DNA of 13,131 nt from Synechococcales cyanobacterium PMM_0002. GTDB lineage: Bacteria; Cyanobacteriota; Cyanobacteriia; Elainellales; Elainellaceae. Positions 5,968 to 13,120 of this stretch are shown here, piece after piece. Location of the stretch: NCBI GenBank assembly GCA_949127925.1, contig CASBQX010000078.1:1-13131 (forward strand), in the 5' to 3' direction. The position numbers and the translations under genes were made by a program. The notes under the pieces were generated by a model that searched no databases, was not told the DNA's origin, and saw nothing but the letters and a program-made list of their open reading frames with translations. The first letter of the stretch is position 1; the number at the start of each line of letters is the position of its first letter.

Positions 5968-6405
5968 ATGAAACCTAGAACGACCCTTTTAACAGCCATC
6001 TCATTGATTGTGCCTCTGCTGCTGAGTGCTCCTGTGCAAGCAGAGAATCCTACCCATGTGGCTCAACTGTTAGAAAGCCGTGCCTGCGCCGGGTGTGACC
6101 TGCGGGGAGCTGACCTGAGCGGGCAACATCTGATTGGAGTAGACCTGCGGACGGCAAACTTGGCCGGGGCAAACCTGACCGATGCCAACTTGGAAGGAGC
6201 CGATTTAACCGGGGCGAACCTGTCCGGGGCTGACCTGACGGACGCGTTTGCCACCAACGCTAGCTTTACCAACGCCAATCTGACCAACGCTAATTTTTCT
6301 GATGCGACGGTATACCATGCCGACACAGCTGGAGCCACCGTGACTGGGATTAACTTGGCTGGGGCAGAGACAGATGGCAGTAATATGAATGTAGGTGGCG
6401 ATTAG
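5968..6405 (+). CDS. Secreted pentapeptide-repeat protein
   Basis: The 145-residue protein starts with a clear Sec signal peptide: MKPR, a hydrophobic core to about residue 20, then VQA with probable cleavage after A25. The mature form is therefore periplasmic or lumenal. A short segment HVAQLLESRACAGCDL carries C40 and C43 as CxxC just before the repeats. From about 44 to 135 there are tandem A(D/N)LxG-type pentapeptides (GADLSG, ANLTD, ADLTG). These are expected to form a right-handed quadrilateral beta helix. Secreted proteins of this design, with a Cys pair ahead of the repeats, are common in cyanobacteria; their function is mostly unknown. The start is well supported by GGAGG five bases upstream. 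The gene stands alone, with a hairpin 26 bases after its stop. Enzymatic activity is unlikely; the cysteines could form a disulfide or bind a ligand. Confidence 0.88.
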   Translation: MKPRTTLLTAISLIVPLLLSAPVQAENPTHVAQLLESRACAGCDLRGADLSGQHLIGVDLRTANLAGANLTDANLEGADLTGANLSGADLTDAFATNASFTNANLTNANFSDATVYHADTAGATVTGINLAGAETDGSNMNVGGD

Positions 6406-6430
6406 TTTTTAATCGTCGCAGATGGTCTAG

Positions 6431-6462
6431 CTCGCTGCCACCTCTTAGAATTTTGCAGCGAG
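6431..6462 (+). terminator. Candidate stem-loop after the pentapeptide-repeat gene
   Basis: CTCGCTGC (6431-6438) and GCAGCGAG (6455-6462) form a perfect 8-bp GC-rich stem with a 16-base loop. It lies between the pentapeptide-repeat stop and the ABC ATPase start. The bases after it (tcacagtgtttc) contain only a short T-run, so termination is plausible but not certain. Confidence 0.4.
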
Positions 6463-6484
6463 TCACAGTGTTTCTAGAGTTTTG

Positions 6485-7405
6485 ATGCAAATTTTAGAAG
6501 CGCAGACGCTCAAAAAGTCATATCCAGTCAAGGGACAGGCCGTCTTGGCGGTGCGAGATGTGTCCCTCAATATTGCGGCGGGCGAAGTGCTGGCGTTTTT
6601 GGGTCTCAATGGAGCTGGCAAGACCACCACCATCAAAATGATTGCGGGGCTAATCTTGCCCGATGCGGGCTGGGTGCGGATTGCGGGACGTAACCCCCAT
6701 CAAGATGCGAAGGCGTTGCGATCGCTGGGTGCGGTGCTGGAAGGGAACCGTAATCTATATTGGCGGCTGACAGCGGCGGAGAACTTAGAATACTTTGGGG
6801 TGCTGCGAGGGTTGAGTCGGCGGGTCGCACGCCAGCGAGGGCAAACCCTATTAGAGCGATTTGAGCTAACCGAAAAACGAACAACGGTGGTTCAGGCGCT
6901 ATCGCGCGGTATGCAGCAAAAATTGGCGATCGCCGTGTCCTTAATCCACGACCCACAGCTGCTGTTGCTGGATGAACCCACCTTGGGGCTAGACGTGGAA
7001 GCGACCCAAACGGTGAAAACCTTGGTGCGAGAAATCGCAGCTGAGGGGCGGGCAATTTTGTTGACGACTCATCAGCTCGATATTGCCGAAGAACTATCCG
7101 ACCGGGTTGCCATTATCAACCAGGGTAAAATTGTGGCCGAAGAACCGACGGCAGAATTGATCCGGCAGTTTTCGGGCACGGCCTACACGGTGGAGCTGGA
7201 AGCAGAGCTAGATGGCGATCGCCTGCAAAAAATTGAAGCAATTGGGGCGGTGGTTCAAGCCCACACGGTGATTGTTCGCGACCCCGCGCTGCTGTATCAC
7301 GTCCTAGACATCCTCAAGCCGCTGCCCCTAGTCAAAGTCGAAAAAGACCGGGCTAACCTCACCGATATTTTCTTGACGCTCACCCAAGCTTATCCTCAGA
7401 CCTAA
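6485..7405 (+). CDS. ABC-2 type exporter, ATP-binding protein
   Basis: The 306-residue protein is the ATPase of an ABC exporter of the DrrA/CcmA/NatA type. Walker A GLNGAGKTT is at 40-48, the signature LSRGMQQKL at 139-147, Walker B LLLLDE at 159-164 followed by PTLGLD, and the switch histidine H196 in TTHQ. All key residues are present. After about residue 225 comes the C-terminal domain of unknown detail usual in the DrrA group. The start is taken as the ATG at 6485; a TTG directly before it would add one residue. Its stop codon is followed with no gap by the ATG of the permease, so the two are almost surely made together as one transporter. The substrate is unknown: family members move drugs, lipids, polysaccharides or sodium. 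Confidence 0.93.
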   Translation: MQILEAQTLKKSYPVKGQAVLAVRDVSLNIAAGEVLAFLGLNGAGKTTTIKMIAGLILPDAGWVRIAGRNPHQDAKALRSLGAVLEGNRNLYWRLTAAENLEYFGVLRGLSRRVARQRGQTLLERFELTEKRTTVVQALSRGMQQKLAIAVSLIHDPQLLLLDEPTLGLDVEATQTVKTLVREIAAEGRAILLTTHQLDIAEELSDRVAIINQGKIVAEEPTAELIRQFSGTAYTVELEAELDGDRLQKIEAIGAVVQAHTVIVRDPALLYHVLDILKPLPLVKVEKDRANLTDIFLTLTQAYPQT

Positions 7406-8179
7406 ATGACTGAATTATTTTTGGCAGAACTGCGTCGCAGTTGGATTCAACTCCTGCGGTATTCCACGGAAGCGATCGCTGGGATTGTCATTATCACGGT
7501 CGTCTTCTACGGTTTGTTTTTGAGTACTCAGTACATTGCAGGGCCTAACTTACAATTTGGCGAACGGCTAGATTCGGTGATCGTTGGCTACGTGCTATGG
7601 ACACTGGCGGTATTTATCATGACCGATATTGCCGGAAACCTTCAGCGCGAGGCGCAAACGGGCACCCTGGAACAACTGTTTATTTCACCCTACAGCGCTA
7701 CACAGGTATTTTTGACGCGGGCGATCGCCAGCCTGACTATCCAACTAACGCTGCTAGCGAGCATTCTCGGCCTGATCATGTTGCTGACGGGTAGTCGGCT
7801 GTCGTTTCCACTGGCGGTGCTGCCTGCGTTTATCACTGTGCTATTGGGTGCCTATGGGCTGGCCTTCGTCATGGGTTCGTTATCCCTGCTATTGAAACAA
7901 GTGCAGCAGCTATTGGGCATTTTTCAGTTTGCGCTCTTGTTTTTGTTGGCGGTGCCGTCCGAAAGCTGGACAGGTTCGCTCAAACTGCTGGGGCTGCTGC
8001 TGCCAATGGCTCCTGGGGCAGGTCTGCTGCGGCAGGTGATGGCGCAAGGGCAGCCGCTAGAACCGATACCGTTGCTGCTAGCAATGGTGAATGGCGCACT
8101 GTATCTAACATTTGGGCTGGTGATATTTCGGTTGGCAGAACGCGAAACCAAGCGCCGTGGCAAATTGGGGGGCTACTAG
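7406..8179 (+). CDS. ABC-2 type exporter, membrane permease
   Basis: A 257-residue inner-membrane protein with about six hydrophobic segments: near 22-44, 60-76, 105-128, 136-163, 168-184 and 222-244. The cytoplasmic loop QREAQTGTLEQLFISP (about 80-95) is the conserved ABC-2 permease segment that contacts the ATPase. The C-terminus is basic (ERETKRRGKLGGY), consistent with the cytoplasmic side. The ATG comes directly after the stop of the ATPase gene, and only three bases separate its own stop from the nei start. A dimer of this protein with two copies of the ATPase would form the exporter. Nothing in the sequence reveals the substrate. Members include export systems for drugs, O-antigen-like glycans and lipids. 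Confidence 0.9.
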   Translation: MTELFLAELRRSWIQLLRYSTEAIAGIVIITVVFYGLFLSTQYIAGPNLQFGERLDSVIVGYVLWTLAVFIMTDIAGNLQREAQTGTLEQLFISPYSATQVFLTRAIASLTIQLTLLASILGLIMLLTGSRLSFPLAVLPAFITVLLGAYGLAFVMGSLSLLLKQVQQLLGIFQFALLFLLAVPSESWTGSLKLLGLLLPMAPGAGLLRQVMAQGQPLEPIPLLLAMVNGALYLTFGLVIFRLAERETKRRGKLGGY

Positions 8180-8182
8180 GCG

Positions 8183-9004
8183 ATGCCAGAAGGCCCCGAA
8201 ATTCGCCGTGCCGCCGACAAACTAGAAAAGGCGATCGCCCGAGAACCGATCGCTGACATTTTCTTTGCCTTTGACCACCTGAAGCGGTACGAGGAGATGC
8301 TGACGGGCGATCGCGTTTTGGCAATTCAAACCTACGGCAAAGCCATGGTGATCCGGTGTGCCAGCCAGCTCAATATCTACAGCCACAATCAGCTTTACGG
8401 CGTTTGGTACATTCGCAAGCCCTACGACTATCCCTCAACCAATCGGCAGCTGCGGCTCGCTATCCATAACTCGCGGCAGTCGGCCTTGCTCTACAGTGCC
8501 TCTGACATTGCCGTATTGCAGAATGACGAACTGCTGATCCATCCGTTTCTCAGCCGCCTAGGACCCGATGTTTTAGATCAGAGCGTCACATCAGAGCAAC
8601 TTGTAGCTCGCTTTCTCGCCAAACAATTCTACCGTCGCGGCCTGCCAACCCTCCTGCTCAACCAACACTTCCTCTGCGGGCTGGGTAACTATCTGCGCAG
8701 TGAAGTCCTGTTTGTTGCCCGAGTCCATCCCACCCTGCGCCCCATAGACTGCACGCCTGAGCAAATTATCCGCTTGGCTGACGCCGCGATCGCCCTCAGC
8801 CGTCAATCCTACGCAACAGCGGGGATCACCAACGATCTGCAACGGGTGGCTGAGCTAAAACAGCAGGGCTACAAACGCTCCCAATATCGGTTCTATGTGT
8901 TTAGCCGCGATCGCCTGCCCTGCTTTGTCTGCGGCACCGAAATCCGCCGAGAAATGCTGGGCGGCAGACGGCTATATTATTGCCCAATTTGTCAAATGCA
9001 ATAG
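8183..9004 (+). CDS. nei: DNA glycosylase/AP lyase, endonuclease VIII (Nei) type
   Basis: Nei removes oxidised pyrimidines from DNA and nicks the strand by beta,delta-elimination. The 273-residue protein begins MPEGPEIRRA, so the mature N-terminal proline (P2) is the nucleophile, with E3 and E6 beside it. K53 in YGKAM is the conserved lysine. The helix-two-turn-helix carries GLGNYLRSE with N169. The zinc finger is C247-x2-C250-x16-C267-x2-C270, with R262/R263 before the third cysteine. The loop SHNQLYG contains Q70-L71-Y72, equivalent to the Gln-Leu-Tyr wedge of E. coli Nei, and much of the N-terminal half resembles that enzyme. This favours Nei over Fpg/MutM, whose finger has longer spacing. 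It begins three bases after the exporter permease stop, so it is probably co-transcribed. That pairing is unusual for a repair gene. Confidence 0.92.
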   Translation: MPEGPEIRRAADKLEKAIAREPIADIFFAFDHLKRYEEMLTGDRVLAIQTYGKAMVIRCASQLNIYSHNQLYGVWYIRKPYDYPSTNRQLRLAIHNSRQSALLYSASDIAVLQNDELLIHPFLSRLGPDVLDQSVTSEQLVARFLAKQFYRRGLPTLLLNQHFLCGLGNYLRSEVLFVARVHPTLRPIDCTPEQIIRLADAAIALSRQSYATAGITNDLQRVAELKQQGYKRSQYRFYVFSRDRLPCFVCGTEIRREMLGGRRLYYCPICQMQ

Positions 9005-9064
9005 GTTTTGAAAAGACACATCTGAGGGAAACTGAAAGATGACGCTTGAACTTGCCTATTCTTA

Positions 9065-9085
9065 GCTAAGCTGTATAGCTTCAGC
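9065..9085 (+). terminator. Weak candidate stem-loop after nei
   Basis: GCTAAGCT, a GTAT loop, then AGCTT and AGC form an 8-bp stem with one bulged base, about 60 bases after the nei stop. No T-run follows, so this is a weak candidate for the end of the exporter-nei transcript. Confidence 0.25.
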
Positions 9086-9117
9086 CCATCTGACAGCCCA
9101 TCTAGTAGCCAATCTGG
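9082..9117. repeat. 12-bp imperfect tandem repeat upstream of the amidase gene
   Basis: Units cagcccatctga, cagcccatctag and tagccaatctgg start at 9082, 9094 and 9106. The first two differ only in the last two bases and the third has diverged. The block lies in the 192-base spacer between nei and the amidase gene. Confidence 0.75.
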
Positions 9118-9196
9118 CAACTGTCTTGATCCACTTTTAACCCGCTGAAGTTGGTTGTTAAAGTCAACAGCAGCAGCCCTGTCCTGAGAACCCATC

Positions 9197-10603
9197 ATGA
9201 ATCCCGTTGATCTGGCATTTACACCCGCATTAGAGCAAGCTGAGCTAATTCGGCGGCGGGAGATTTCACCGCTAGAGTTAGTCCGGGTGTATTTGGAGCG
9301 GATTGAGCGGTTAAATCCAGCCCTGGGCAGCTTTTTTACGGTCATGGCCGAGCAGGCGATCGCCGATGCCACGACCAAAACGGAGCTGTTAATGGGGCTA
9401 GATCCAGGAGAACTGCCGCCGTTTTTTGGCGTGCCGATTTCGATTAAAGACTTGACTCCTGTTGAGGGCGTGGCCTGTAGCTATGGGGTTAAGGTGCTGC
9501 GCAATCGGCTAGCGACCGAAGATTCGGAGACGGTACGGCGGATTAAGCAGGCCGGGTTTGTCTTGCTGGGGAAAACGGCGACGTCGGAAGTTGGCTCTAC
9601 GCCCTATACCGAACCGCATGGGTTTCCACCTGCCCGCAACCCCTGGAACCTTGACTATACGCCGGGTGGCTCTAGCGGCGGGGCGGCGGCGGCGGTGGCA
9701 GCGGGGCTAAGTCCAATCGCCCATGGGTCTGATGGCGGTGGGTCAATTCGGGGGCCTGCCTTTTGCTGTGGATTGGTCGGCATTAAACCATCTCGGGGGC
9801 GCGTCTCTCATGCCCCAGTGGGCGATCGCCTGAGTGGGCTTTCGACCGATGGGCCGCTGGCTCATACGGTGGCCGATGCAGCGGCGCTGCTAGATGTAAT
9901 GGCTGGCCATACGCTGGGCGATCCCTATTGGCTGCCCGACCCAAATCCGTCGTTTTTAGCGGCCACCCAGCGATCGCTGAAGCCGCTGCGAATTGGTTTC
10001 ACCACCGACTTCCTGCCGATTGGCTCAGCCGATCAGCTCTGTACTCAGGCGGTGTTAGAGACCGTTCACCGCCTAGAAGCGATGGGTCATCAAGCAGAAC
10101 CCGTTAGCCTAGATTTGACCGATCTAGCGGAGCCACTGGTGACGGTATGGCAAACCGGAGTAGATGTGGGAGTGCCCTGGTTTTTGATGGGGAAGCTGAA
10201 TCGCTGGTTACTGCGGCGATCGCGTCAACGCAGCGCTGGACAATATCTGCAAGCGGTAGCCAAAATGCAAACCGCCGCGCGTCAGATCGTGGCGACGTTA
10301 GACCCGTTTGATGTCATCGTGCTGCCCATTTTTCTGCATCCCACGATCAAGGTCGGCGAATGGGCACGGCTCAGACCGACACAAATCTTTGAAAAAGTGG
10401 TGCATTGGGTGGCTCCTAGCCCCATCATTAACGCCACTGGGCAACCCGCGATCGCCTTGCCCACAGGCTTCACGCCAGCGGGCTTACCGATGGGGGTGCA
10501 GCTAGTTGGCCGTCCAGCCGATGAAGTCACGCTAATTGCTCTGGCGGCACAGCTAGAGGCCGCCCATCCCTGGCATCAGTTTCGACCCGCGATCGCCCAA
10601 TAG
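9197..10603 (+). CDS. Amidase-signature family hydrolase
   Basis: The 468-residue enzyme belongs to the amidase-signature family, which splits carboxamides or small linear amides with a Ser-cisSer-Lys triad. K84 in ISIKD, S159 in TPGGSSGGAAA and S183 in GSDGGGSIRGPA have the expected order; the 24-residue spacing between the two serines equals that in fatty-acid amide hydrolase. The GSDGGGSIR and KPSRGRVSHAP wording is closer to general amidases of the 6-aminohexanoate-cyclic-dimer hydrolase type than to GatA of the glutaminyl-tRNA amidotransferase. No gatB or gatC is nearby and no signal peptide is seen, so a cytosolic amidase of unknown substrate is likely. The start MNPVDLAFTPALEQAELIRRREISP fits the usual N-terminal helix. 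Its TAG stop is the first three bases of a 13-bp tandem repeat. It converges on rodA. Confidence 0.92.
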   Translation: MNPVDLAFTPALEQAELIRRREISPLELVRVYLERIERLNPALGSFFTVMAEQAIADATTKTELLMGLDPGELPPFFGVPISIKDLTPVEGVACSYGVKVLRNRLATEDSETVRRIKQAGFVLLGKTATSEVGSTPYTEPHGFPPARNPWNLDYTPGGSSGGAAAAVAAGLSPIAHGSDGGGSIRGPAFCCGLVGIKPSRGRVSHAPVGDRLSGLSTDGPLAHTVADAAALLDVMAGHTLGDPYWLPDPNPSFLAATQRSLKPLRIGFTTDFLPIGSADQLCTQAVLETVHRLEAMGHQAEPVSLDLTDLAEPLVTVWQTGVDVGVPWFLMGKLNRWLLRRSRQRSAGQYLQAVAKMQTAARQIVATLDPFDVIVLPIFLHPTIKVGEWARLRPTQIFEKVVHWVAPSPIINATGQPAIALPTGFTPAGLPMGVQLVGRPADEVTLIALAAQLEAAHPWHQFRPAIAQ

Positions 10604-10664
10604 CCGTCCTCCATAGCCGTCCTCCATAGCCGTCCCGCATAGCCTCCCGTATGGCCGTCCTCCA
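10601..10664. repeat. 13-bp tandem repeat, five units, starting at the amidase stop codon
   Basis: Units begin at 10601, 10614, 10627, 10640 and 10652. The first two are identical (tagccgtcctcca), the third and fifth differ at a few positions, and the fourth is one base short. The TAG of the first unit is the amidase stop. The array fills most of the spacer before the convergent rodA end; no clear terminator is seen there. Confidence 0.9.
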
Positions 10665-10684
10665 TCAGCTTGAACCCCGTCGGC

Positions 10685-11947
10685 TCAAAATCGCAATCGC
10701 TGCCGATTGTTATACACCGACTCAACTAACCCAATGGCAATGAAATTGGTAAGCAAAGACGATCGCCCGTAGCTAAGCCAGGGCAAGGGAATCCCGGTGA
10801 CGGGAGCCAGCCCAATCGTCATCCCAATATTGACCAGCACCTGAAACACGATCATCGACAGCACACCGATTGCCAGCAGGGAGCCAAAATTATCTTTGGA
10901 ATTCTGCGCAATAATGACCAAGCGTAGGCAAACCAGCCAAAACAGCACCAGCACTAATAAACATCCGACGAAGCCTAGCTCTTCACCAATGGCTGAAAAG
11001 ATAAAGTCAGTGTGCTGCTCAGGGATAAAGCTGAGCTGAGTCTGGGTGCCATGGCTTAGCCCGCGTCCCCATAGGCCGCCTGCTCCAATGGCAATGCGAG
11101 ACTGAATCAGGTGATAGCCGCCGCCGAGTGGGTCTTTGTCAGGGTCAAGAAACAGCGTGAGGCGATCGCGCTGATAATCTTTCAGCAAGCCCCAGAACAC
11201 ATGCCCCAACCCACCCGCAATTAAATTGATAGTGGCGGCAAAAAATGCGCCGTAGAGCGGCCAGGGCAGCGTCCGCCAGCCCACATAAATCATTAGCGCT
11301 ACCCAGGCAAACCAAGCGGGCAAAAACACGCCATATAGGATAGCGGCAACCAAAGGCGATACCAACAGCACCAGCCAGCCCGGATTTGCATTTGCCCAAT
11401 ACAGCATCCCTAGCGTAATTGCGCCAAAAACTAGACCCGTTCCCAAATCAGGTTGCAGCATAATCAGCACCCAGGGAACCGACGTGATCGCCAGAGCTTT
11501 AAATACTGCTAGTAGGGTCGAAGCTGTGCGCTCTTGCAGCAATGCCGCCAGGGTAATAATCATGCCAACTTTGGCAAACTCTGAGGGCTGGACGTTGAAA
11601 CTGCCAATCGTAACCCAGCTCTGCGCGCCATTCGCTGTGGTGCCAATGAAAATCACAATCAGCAACGTCACGTTGGTAATGGCATAAATGAACCAGTACC
11701 ACTCGGTCAAAATATCGTAGCGCCAGCGGGCGATCGCCAACGCCAAAACCAACCCAATGCCACCTATAACCAAGTGCTGAACCCAAGAGTTGAAGTCCTG
11801 ACTCAGTTCGGTACTGCGGATGGCCAAACTGCCCAGAATTGTCAGCCCTATAACCGTCAACAGCAACAGCCAGTCCAACTCTTGCCAGGGAGCCACGAGG
11901 GCTTTCCACCGAAAGCGGGTGAGGAGGGGTTTTTGCAGCATGGTCAT
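10685..11947 (-). CDS. rodA: Rod shape-determining peptidoglycan polymerase RodA
   Basis: RodA is a SEDS-family glycosyltransferase that polymerises lipid II during side-wall elongation together with a class B PBP. The 420-residue protein has about ten hydrophobic segments. PSEFAK at 121-126 and QPDLGTGLVF at 165-174 are family motifs. The large extracellular loop contains DPLGGGYHLIQSRIAIGAGG, then LSFIPEQHTDFIF, in which D314 matches the catalytic aspartate known from E. coli RodA (D262). The C-terminal motif reads LPWLSYGRSSLLTN, with Arg where SYGGS is usual in other bacteria. Lack of FtsW-type extended tails and the HTDFIF context favour RodA over FtsW. The start MTMLQKP lies 24 bases after the mrp stop, so the two are likely one transcript. 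A second ATG two codons later is an alternative start. It converges on the amidase gene. Confidence 0.93.
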   Translation of the reverse strand: MTMLQKPLLTRFRWKALVAPWQELDWLLLLTVIGLTILGSLAIRSTELSQDFNSWVQHLVIGGIGLVLALAIARWRYDILTEWYWFIYAITNVTLLIVIFIGTTANGAQSWVTIGSFNVQPSEFAKVGMIITLAALLQERTASTLLAVFKALAITSVPWVLIMLQPDLGTGLVFGAITLGMLYWANANPGWLVLLVSPLVAAILYGVFLPAWFAWVALMIYVGWRTLPWPLYGAFFAATINLIAGGLGHVFWGLLKDYQRDRLTLFLDPDKDPLGGGYHLIQSRIAIGAGGLWGRGLSHGTQTQLSFIPEQHTDFIFSAIGEELGFVGCLLVLVLFWLVCLRLVIIAQNSKDNFGSLLAIGVLSMIVFQVLVNIGMTIGLAPVTGIPLPWLSYGRSSLLTNFIAIGLVESVYNNRQRLRF

Positions 11948-11971
11948 ACCAAATTTAACTTAGCGGTGATT

Positions 11972-13042
11972 TTAACTTAGCGCAGCGATTGATACGCGAG
12001 CTGCAATTTGTTGAGCGATCGCCGTCAACGCTTTGGCAGACGCAGATTCGGGAGCATCAAGCACAATGGGTATGCCGCGATCGCCGCCTTGCCGCAGGGC
12101 AATTTCTAGCGGAATACAGCCCAATAGCGGTAGCTCTAGCTCAGCCGCCGTTTTCGCGCCCCCACCCGAACCAAAAATATCGTAGTGGCGATCGGGTTGA
12201 TCGGGCGGAATGAAATAGCTCATATTCTCCACAATCCCCAGCACCGGAACTTGCAGCTGCTGAAACATGCGTAAGCCTCGGCGCGCATCTTGAAGCGCTA
12301 CCGTTTGCGGCGTCGTCACAATCACAACCCCCGCCATCGGCACCGCTTGAGCCAACGTCAGCTGAGCATCGCCCGTACCGGGAGGCATATCAACCAGCAA
12401 ATAATCGAGTTCACCCCACTGCACCTGATATAAAAACTGCCGAATGATCCCATTTAGCATGGGTCCGCGCCAAATCACAGGCTGATCTGGATCAATCAAA
12501 AAGCCCATCGAGACTAGCTTAACGCCGTGGTTAAAGGCTGGCTCCAACACATCACCTGCGCCGCCTGCTTGCACCTTCACCTGGGCGGCGCTCAGTCCCA
12601 TCATCGTCGGCGTATTTGGCCCATAGATATCGGCATCTAGCAGCCCTACTTTGGCACCTGCCAGCGCCAGCGCCACGGCCACATTTACCGTAACGGTACT
12701 TTTGCCAACGCCGCCCTTACCGCTAGAGATCGCTAAAATATTTTTCACTCCGGCAATTCCGGTGCGGTCAGGCAGAGACTTTTGCTGTGGGGTTTCTGCC
12801 GTCACATCGACCACCACCTGTTCTACCCCAGGCAGCGTTTTCACAGCACGCTCACAGTCTTCCACAATAAACTGCCGCAGTGGGCAAGCGGGGGTAGTCA
12901 GCACCAAGGTAAAGCGAACGGTGCCCGCCACGACCTCTACATTACGGATCATATTTAGCTCTACTAAACTCTTGTGGAGTTCAGGGTCTTGTACCGGACG
13001 CAGTACATCTAGCACAGAGGGGATATCGAGAAGATTGGCCAT
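11972..13042 (-). CDS. mrp: Mrp/NBP35-family Fe-S cluster carrier ATPase with N-terminal MIP18 (DUF59) domain
   Basis: The protein (356 residues) is a P-loop scaffold or carrier of Fe-S clusters. The N-terminal MIP18/DUF59 domain spans about 5-85: VLDVLRPVQDPELHKSLVEL, then TTPACPLR with the conserved Cys at about 53. The ATPase domain follows. It has a deviant Walker A SGKGGVGKST at 107-116, DADIYGPN near 136-143 and DMPPGTGDAQLT near 218-229. The CxxC that binds the bridging cluster in E. coli Mrp/ApbC-type proteins is absent: after ENMSY comes FIPPDQPDRHYDIFGSGGG. The start is set at the ATG at 13042, because GGAG lies six bases before it; the GTG at 13054 overlaps that ribosome site. rodA follows after 24 bases. 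No partner isc/suf genes are in view. Confidence 0.94.
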   Translation of the reverse strand: MANLLDIPSVLDVLRPVQDPELHKSLVELNMIRNVEVVAGTVRFTLVLTTPACPLRQFIVEDCERAVKTLPGVEQVVVDVTAETPQQKSLPDRTGIAGVKNILAISSGKGGVGKSTVTVNVAVALALAGAKVGLLDADIYGPNTPTMMGLSAAQVKVQAGGAGDVLEPAFNHGVKLVSMGFLIDPDQPVIWRGPMLNGIIRQFLYQVQWGELDYLLVDMPPGTGDAQLTLAQAVPMAGVVIVTTPQTVALQDARRGLRMFQQLQVPVLGIVENMSYFIPPDQPDRHYDIFGSGGGAKTAAELELPLLGCIPLEIALRQGGDRGIPIVLDAPESASAKALTAIAQQIAARVSIAALS

Positions 13043-13048
13043 CGTGTT

Positions 13049-13052
13049 CTCC
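13049..13052 (-). promoter_or_regulatory. Shine-Dalgarno site that decides the mrp start
   Basis: GGAG on the minus strand, six bases before the ATG at 13042. Its first G is also the last base of the in-frame GTG at 13054, so use of that GTG would require a different ribosome site, and none is seen. Confidence 0.6.
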
Positions 13053-13100
13053 ACACTGGCGGTTTCACCAGCGGTTTTAGCATTTCTTCATGTAATCTTA

Positions 13101-13120
13101 CCGCTTGATCCCGCTTGATA
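13101..13120. repeat. 10-bp tandem duplication upstream of mrp
   Basis: Two adjacent units, ccgcttgatc and ccgcttgata, differ in the last base only. They lie 59 bases upstream of the mrp start, where its promoter would be expected. Confidence 0.7.

Noticed and set aside
6063..6338. Long minus-strand reading frame opposite the pentapeptide-repeat gene
   Set aside because: It mirrors the periodic codons of the repeats on the other strand; the plus-strand gene has a signal peptide and a strong ribosome site.
8183..9004. mutM/fpg in place of nei
   Set aside because: The Gln-Leu-Tyr wedge loop, the C-x2-C-x16-C-x2-C finger and overall resemblance to E. coli Nei fit endonuclease VIII better.
9197..10603. 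gatA (glutamyl-tRNA amidotransferase subunit A)
   Set aside because: The active-site wording (GSDGGGSIRGPA, KPSRGRVSHAP) differs from typical GatA (GSDTGGSIRQPA), and no gatB or gatC is nearby.
10601..10664. Possible CRISPR array
   Set aside because: Units are 12-13 bp and directly adjacent with no spacers; this is a simple tandem repeat.
11499..11909. 136-codon minus-strand frame overlapping rodA in another frame
   Set aside because: It lies out of frame within the RodA membrane segments; RodA motifs are intact, so this is a shadow.
12651..13118. 155-codon plus-strand frame opposite the start of mrp
   Set aside because: Low-complexity Ser/Thr/Val-rich translation antisense to the well-conserved Mrp N-terminus and Walker A; no family resemblance.
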